From the NCBI GenBank assembly GCA_035528435.1, contig DATKYN010000111.1:1-7211 (forward strand): a stretch of 7,211 nt of DNA, written 5' to 3'. Below are positions 5,052-7,211 of this stretch, piece after piece (the stretch's first letter is position 1; the number at the start of each line of letters is the position of its first letter). Source of the DNA: SG8-40 sp035528435. GTDB lineage: Bacteria > Pseudomonadota > Gammaproteobacteria > Burkholderiales > Eutrophovitaceae. The position numbers and the translations under genes are program-made. The notes under the pieces were generated by a model. The model did not search any database, was not told the origin of the DNA, and saw only the letters and a program-made list of their open reading frames with translations.

Positions 5052-5948
5052 TCACCCTGTCTTCACGCCCAGCGCAGACGCTCTTTCCAGCAGGCGTTGT
5101 GCATTGAGAAAAATGGGCAGTTCCAGCAAGCGACCATTGAGGCGTGCCTGCTCGTTACCCAGGCCGCGGCTGCTGGTGTCGAAAGCGGCGATGATTTCCT
5201 GCGCTTCGCGCACTTCCTGTTCCGACGGTGTCATGGCCTTGTTCACAACGGCAACGTGCGACGGGTCGTTAATCAGTTTTGCGTGATAGCCGAGGCGCCG
5301 TGCGTAACGGGCATCGGTTTCACAACCTTCGATATCGGCAAAGGTGTAGGGGCAGTCAATTGACACCACCCCTGCGGCAACGCTTTCGACATGAAGCCGT
5401 TGCCGAACGTAGGCCAGTTCTGCGCCGTCCTTGCCGCGAATCGCGCCAAGGTCAGCGGCGGTGTCCTCGGTCGAACCGGCGATTCCGGTCACGCGCGCAC
5501 TTGCCTTTGCGATCGCGTAGGTTTGCATGATGCCGCGCGCGCTTTCGATGTTTGGCACCAGTTCGATCGCTCCAGCCGGCAGCCCGTGTTCGCGTTCAAG
5601 CCGCTCGACTTCGTCGGCTAGTCTTTGCACCTGTACGGGTTCCGCGACTTTCGACATCAGCACGATGTCCGGTCTTGCCGGAATGACGGCGGCGAGATCG
5701 GCCAGCCCGTCTGTTTCAAGCGGGTTGATGCGCACCGCGCTCAGTAACCCCGCCTGGCGCCACGCCGTGTATGCGTCTGCTGCGAGTGCACGCGCTGCCG
5801 GTCTGCGCTCCGGCGGCGTGGAATCTTCCAGTTCCTGAATGACAACATCGGCCCCGAGATCACAGGCGGCGCGATGTGCTGCGGCATCATCGCCACCGAC
5901 GAAAAGCCAGGAGCGACGCAGGGCAGGCGGGCGGCGCGATGGTTTCAT
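5052..5948 (-). CDS. HpcH/HpaI aldolase / CitE-like CoA-ester lyase family protein
   Basis: A 298-residue TIM-barrel protein of the citrate lyase beta / malyl-CoA lyase group, normal length. Members cleave or form beta-hydroxyacyl-CoA (or acyl-carrier-bound) substrates using Mg2+ in the cytoplasm. Seen in order are RSWLFVGGDD (12-21), DVVIQELEDSTPPERR (34-49), VRIN with the likely substrate-binding Arg73, VLMSKV (96-101), ELVPNIESARG with the likely metal-ligand Glu135, and GSTEDTAADLG (159-168 region) with the second acidic ligand at about Asp162. The C-terminal part has LGYHAKLINDPSHVAVVNKAMTPSEQEVREAQEIIAAF (219-256), the usual G-x-x-x-IHPxQ...PS..EV..A region, but with INDPSH in place of IHPxQ, and VGGD in place of the common VPGD. 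These changes suggest a divergent subgroup, so the substrate is not assigned. The ATG has only a weak ribosome binding site. It lies 48 bases after the DedA-like gene on the same strand, probably cotranscribed. Confidence 0.85.
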   Translation of the reverse strand: MKPSRRPPALRRSWLFVGGDDAAAHRAACDLGADVVIQELEDSTPPERRPAARALAADAYTAWRQAGLLSAVRINPLETDGLADLAAVIPARPDIVLMSKVAEPVQVQRLADEVERLEREHGLPAGAIELVPNIESARGIMQTYAIAKASARVTGIAGSTEDTAADLGAIRGKDGAELAYVRQRLHVESVAAGVVSIDCPYTFADIEGCETDARYARRLGYHAKLINDPSHVAVVNKAMTPSEQEVREAQEIIAAFDTSSRGLGNEQARLNGRLLELPIFLNAQRLLERASALGVKTG

Positions 5949-5953
5949 ATTGT

Positions 5954-5978
5954 CGAAAGAGATCAGTGCCCTTTACGC
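5954..5978 (-). repeat. Leader repeat copy 1, before the CitE-like gene
   Basis: The plus-strand block CGAAAGAG-ATC-AGTGCC-CTTT-ACGC resembles CAAAAGAG-GGT-AGTGCC-TTT-GCGC at 6596-6619, with about 19 of 24 positions matching and one gap. Each copy lies shortly before a minus-strand gene start (6 and 18 bases). It could be a shared regulatory site or chance. Confidence 0.25.
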
Positions 5979-5996
5979 AACGCGTTGGATACGCAT

Positions 5997-6578
5997 TTAA
6001 CGCATGCGATAGACAAGGAATCCGACGACGCCGAGAACGACGATAACCCAGCCTATGGTATCGACGTGCTTGCGCAGACGACGCTCCATTGGCTCGCCTC
6101 CCCAGATAATCAAACCAGCGACGAGGAAAAACCGTCCACCTCTTCCGATCAGTGAAGCCAGAACAAACGCAGGCAGGAACATGTGCAGCGCACCTGCCGC
6201 AATGGTGAAAACCTTATACGGTATCGGAGAGAATCCTGCAGCCAGAACTGCCAGAAACCCCCAGTTAACAAACCATTCGGTAGCACGAACGTAGCCATCC
6301 CAGTAACCGAGCGACATCAATAGCGGCTTGAACGCGTCGAGCGCCAGCCAGCCGATCGCGTAACCTGCCAAACCGCCGAGCACAGAGGCAACGGTGGTGA
6401 TAATTGCCAGGCGCCAGCCTCGTTTTGGCTTGGCGAGCGTCATCGGCGCCAGCATGACGTCCGGGGGGATTGGAAAAAACGATGATTCAGCGAAACTGAG
6501 ACCGGCGAGATAGCGTTCTGCGTAGGGATGTGCCGCCCACCGCAGGACGCGGTCGTACAATGCCGAGAAAATTTTCAA
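5997..6578 (-). CDS. YqaA/DedA family (VTT domain) inner-membrane protein
   Basis: A 193-residue membrane protein of the SNARE-associated/DedA superfamily, YqaA-like branch. The motif FAESSFFPIPPDVMLAPMTLAKPKR (about residues 29-53) is the typical re-entrant N-terminal segment. It is followed by a glycine-rich helix (ASVLGGLAGYAIGWLA, 64-79), then GFLAVLAAGFSPIPYKVFTIAAGALHMFLPAFVLASLIGRGGRFFLVAG (about 107-155), with the second conserved F-x-P-x-P and the R-x-x-RF region. A final helix lies at about 173-190. DedA-type proteins are implicated in lipid (undecaprenyl phosphate or phospholipid) flipping and membrane homeostasis; the substrate of this branch is unclear. The start is TTG at 6578, supported by AAAGGA eight bases upstream and by the family N-terminus MKIFSALYDRVLRWA. 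It probably leads an operon with the lyase gene that follows. Confidence 0.9.
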   Translation of the reverse strand: MKIFSALYDRVLRWAAHPYAERYLAGLSFAESSFFPIPPDVMLAPMTLAKPKRGWRLAIITTVASVLGGLAGYAIGWLALDAFKPLLMSLGYWDGYVRATEWFVNWGFLAVLAAGFSPIPYKVFTIAAGALHMFLPAFVLASLIGRGGRFFLVAGLIIWGGEPMERRLRKHVDTIGWVIVVLGVVGFLVYRMR

Positions 6579-6595
6579 GCTTCCAATCCTTTCTA

Positions 6596-6619
6596 CAAAA
6601 GAGGGTAGTGCCTTTGCGC
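6596..6619 (-). repeat. Leader repeat copy 2, before the YqaA/DedA-like gene
   Basis: Partner of the block at 5954-5978 (AGTGCC core, flanked by AAAGAG and TTTRCGC). It sits 18 bases above the TTG start and just before the AAAGGA ribosome binding site. Confidence 0.25.
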
Positions 6620-7211
6620 TTTGCGTAATGCTTTATGCACCTCACCCTGAACTCTACACTGCCGCTAACTATACGAAGCAGGCCGGTAACGGGAAAGCCG
6701 GAGTTTATCCCCGCCGATCGCCCGGCGCATATCGTGCAGCTCGGTGACAGCCGGGAACCGGTCTGCTCCGAAAATAGCGACTATCGTGCCTGCCCCGACT
6801 CGCCTACAGACGTGGCCGGGCGCCATGACTGTGTGACCTATGCATATGTTCTCATGATCCACCGCGTCCGCATTCCGGACACGCCGGGCTACAGTCGCAG
6901 GCAACGTCTTGAGCTGGAAACGAGGCGCAGACCAAATAGCTGTTTGCACGCAATCCACGGTTCATCCGATTGCCAGGTGATGAAAAGGGCGTGGACCACT
7001 TGAACTCATAGCTCGCTGCGGCATTACCACTTCCCCCAAGACTACAGACCTCAAGCCTGAACCAGCCCAACATTTGCGAAAACTAGGCGATGGCCGCGGA
7101 TCGCCGATTCCGATACTGCTTCCTGTAATCTGTCGCTGTCTGCCAATCACAGGTACAGTGGCAGGGCTTTTTGTTGTTACCAGTTCCATTACAGCGTTCA
7201 CCGTGATGCAG
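6620..7211. other. Region without a recognisable gene
   Basis: Several frames stay open for 70-120 codons on both strands, but they overlap one another and none reads like a known family or has a good ribosome binding site. The only frame running off the right edge is on the plus strand from 6984. It has no ATG and ends in a hydrophobic stretch (TGTVAGLFVVTSSITAFTVMQ), with a GTG at 7158 preceded by AGG. It could be the start of a signal peptide or membrane helix of a gene beyond the window. The DedA-like gene's promoter must lie in the first part, but I see no convincing boxes. Confidence 0.3.

Noticed and set aside
4581..5363. A 260-codon plus-strand open frame
   Set aside because: It runs antisense through the GEMM aptamer, the sigma-54 promoter and the 3' part of the CitE-like gene, and its translation is rich in Arg and Cys with no family features.
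6635..7003. A 122-codon plus-strand frame and overlapping minus-strand frames
   Set aside because: No ribosome binding site, no domain, mutually overlapping frames and a composition typical of chance open frames.

Overview
The window is chromosomal DNA of moderately high G+C from a Gram-negative bacterium. A gammaproteobacterium is most likely. The pointers are a VC0807-type membrane protein, CinA, a YqaA-type DedA protein, a sigma-54 promoter and a cyclic-di-GMP class I (GEMM) riboswitch. That assignment is inference; no rRNA or marker gene is present.

Layout, left to right. A six-helix inner-membrane protein (149-847, minus) is followed by a class II Fic protein with a C-terminal winged helix (956-2044, minus), whose promoter overlaps an operator-like inverted repeat. 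Divergent from fic is cinA (2323-3555, plus), a two-domain pyridine-nucleotide repair protein. It converges on an orphan higA-type antitoxin (3599-3898, minus). The toxin gene that should precede higA survives only as about 25 C-terminal codons (3911-3988). Next comes a small secreted protein with six cysteines in its mature part (4163-4528, minus), followed by two strong hairpins acting as terminator. Then come a CitE/HpcH-type lyase (5052-5948, minus) and a YqaA/DedA membrane protein (5997-6578, minus), probably one operon. The last 630 bases hold no gene I can recognise.

The most notable part is the roughly 350-base control region in front of the secreted protein, all read on the minus strand. 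A near-consensus -24/-12 sigma-54 promoter (4863-4878) predicts a transcript starting at about 4852. That transcript would begin with a two-tier hairpin (4820-4850) and then contain a clear GEMM-I aptamer (4726-4815), with the GAAA loop, the GGGACGCAAAGCC core, the GGCCTAAACC receptor and a closing GGCAACCC/GGGTTGCC helix. About 120 bases of alternative pairings follow. The leader ends in an anti-Shine-Dalgarno segment (4594-4601) that is perfectly complementary over 8 bases to the gene's own ribosome binding site (4536-4543); this helix encloses a second hairpin followed by a run of six U. The layout predicts a small exported protein whose synthesis needs a sigma-54 activator and is also gated by cyclic di-GMP. 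The other genes look like ordinary single-function loci with no evident link to it.
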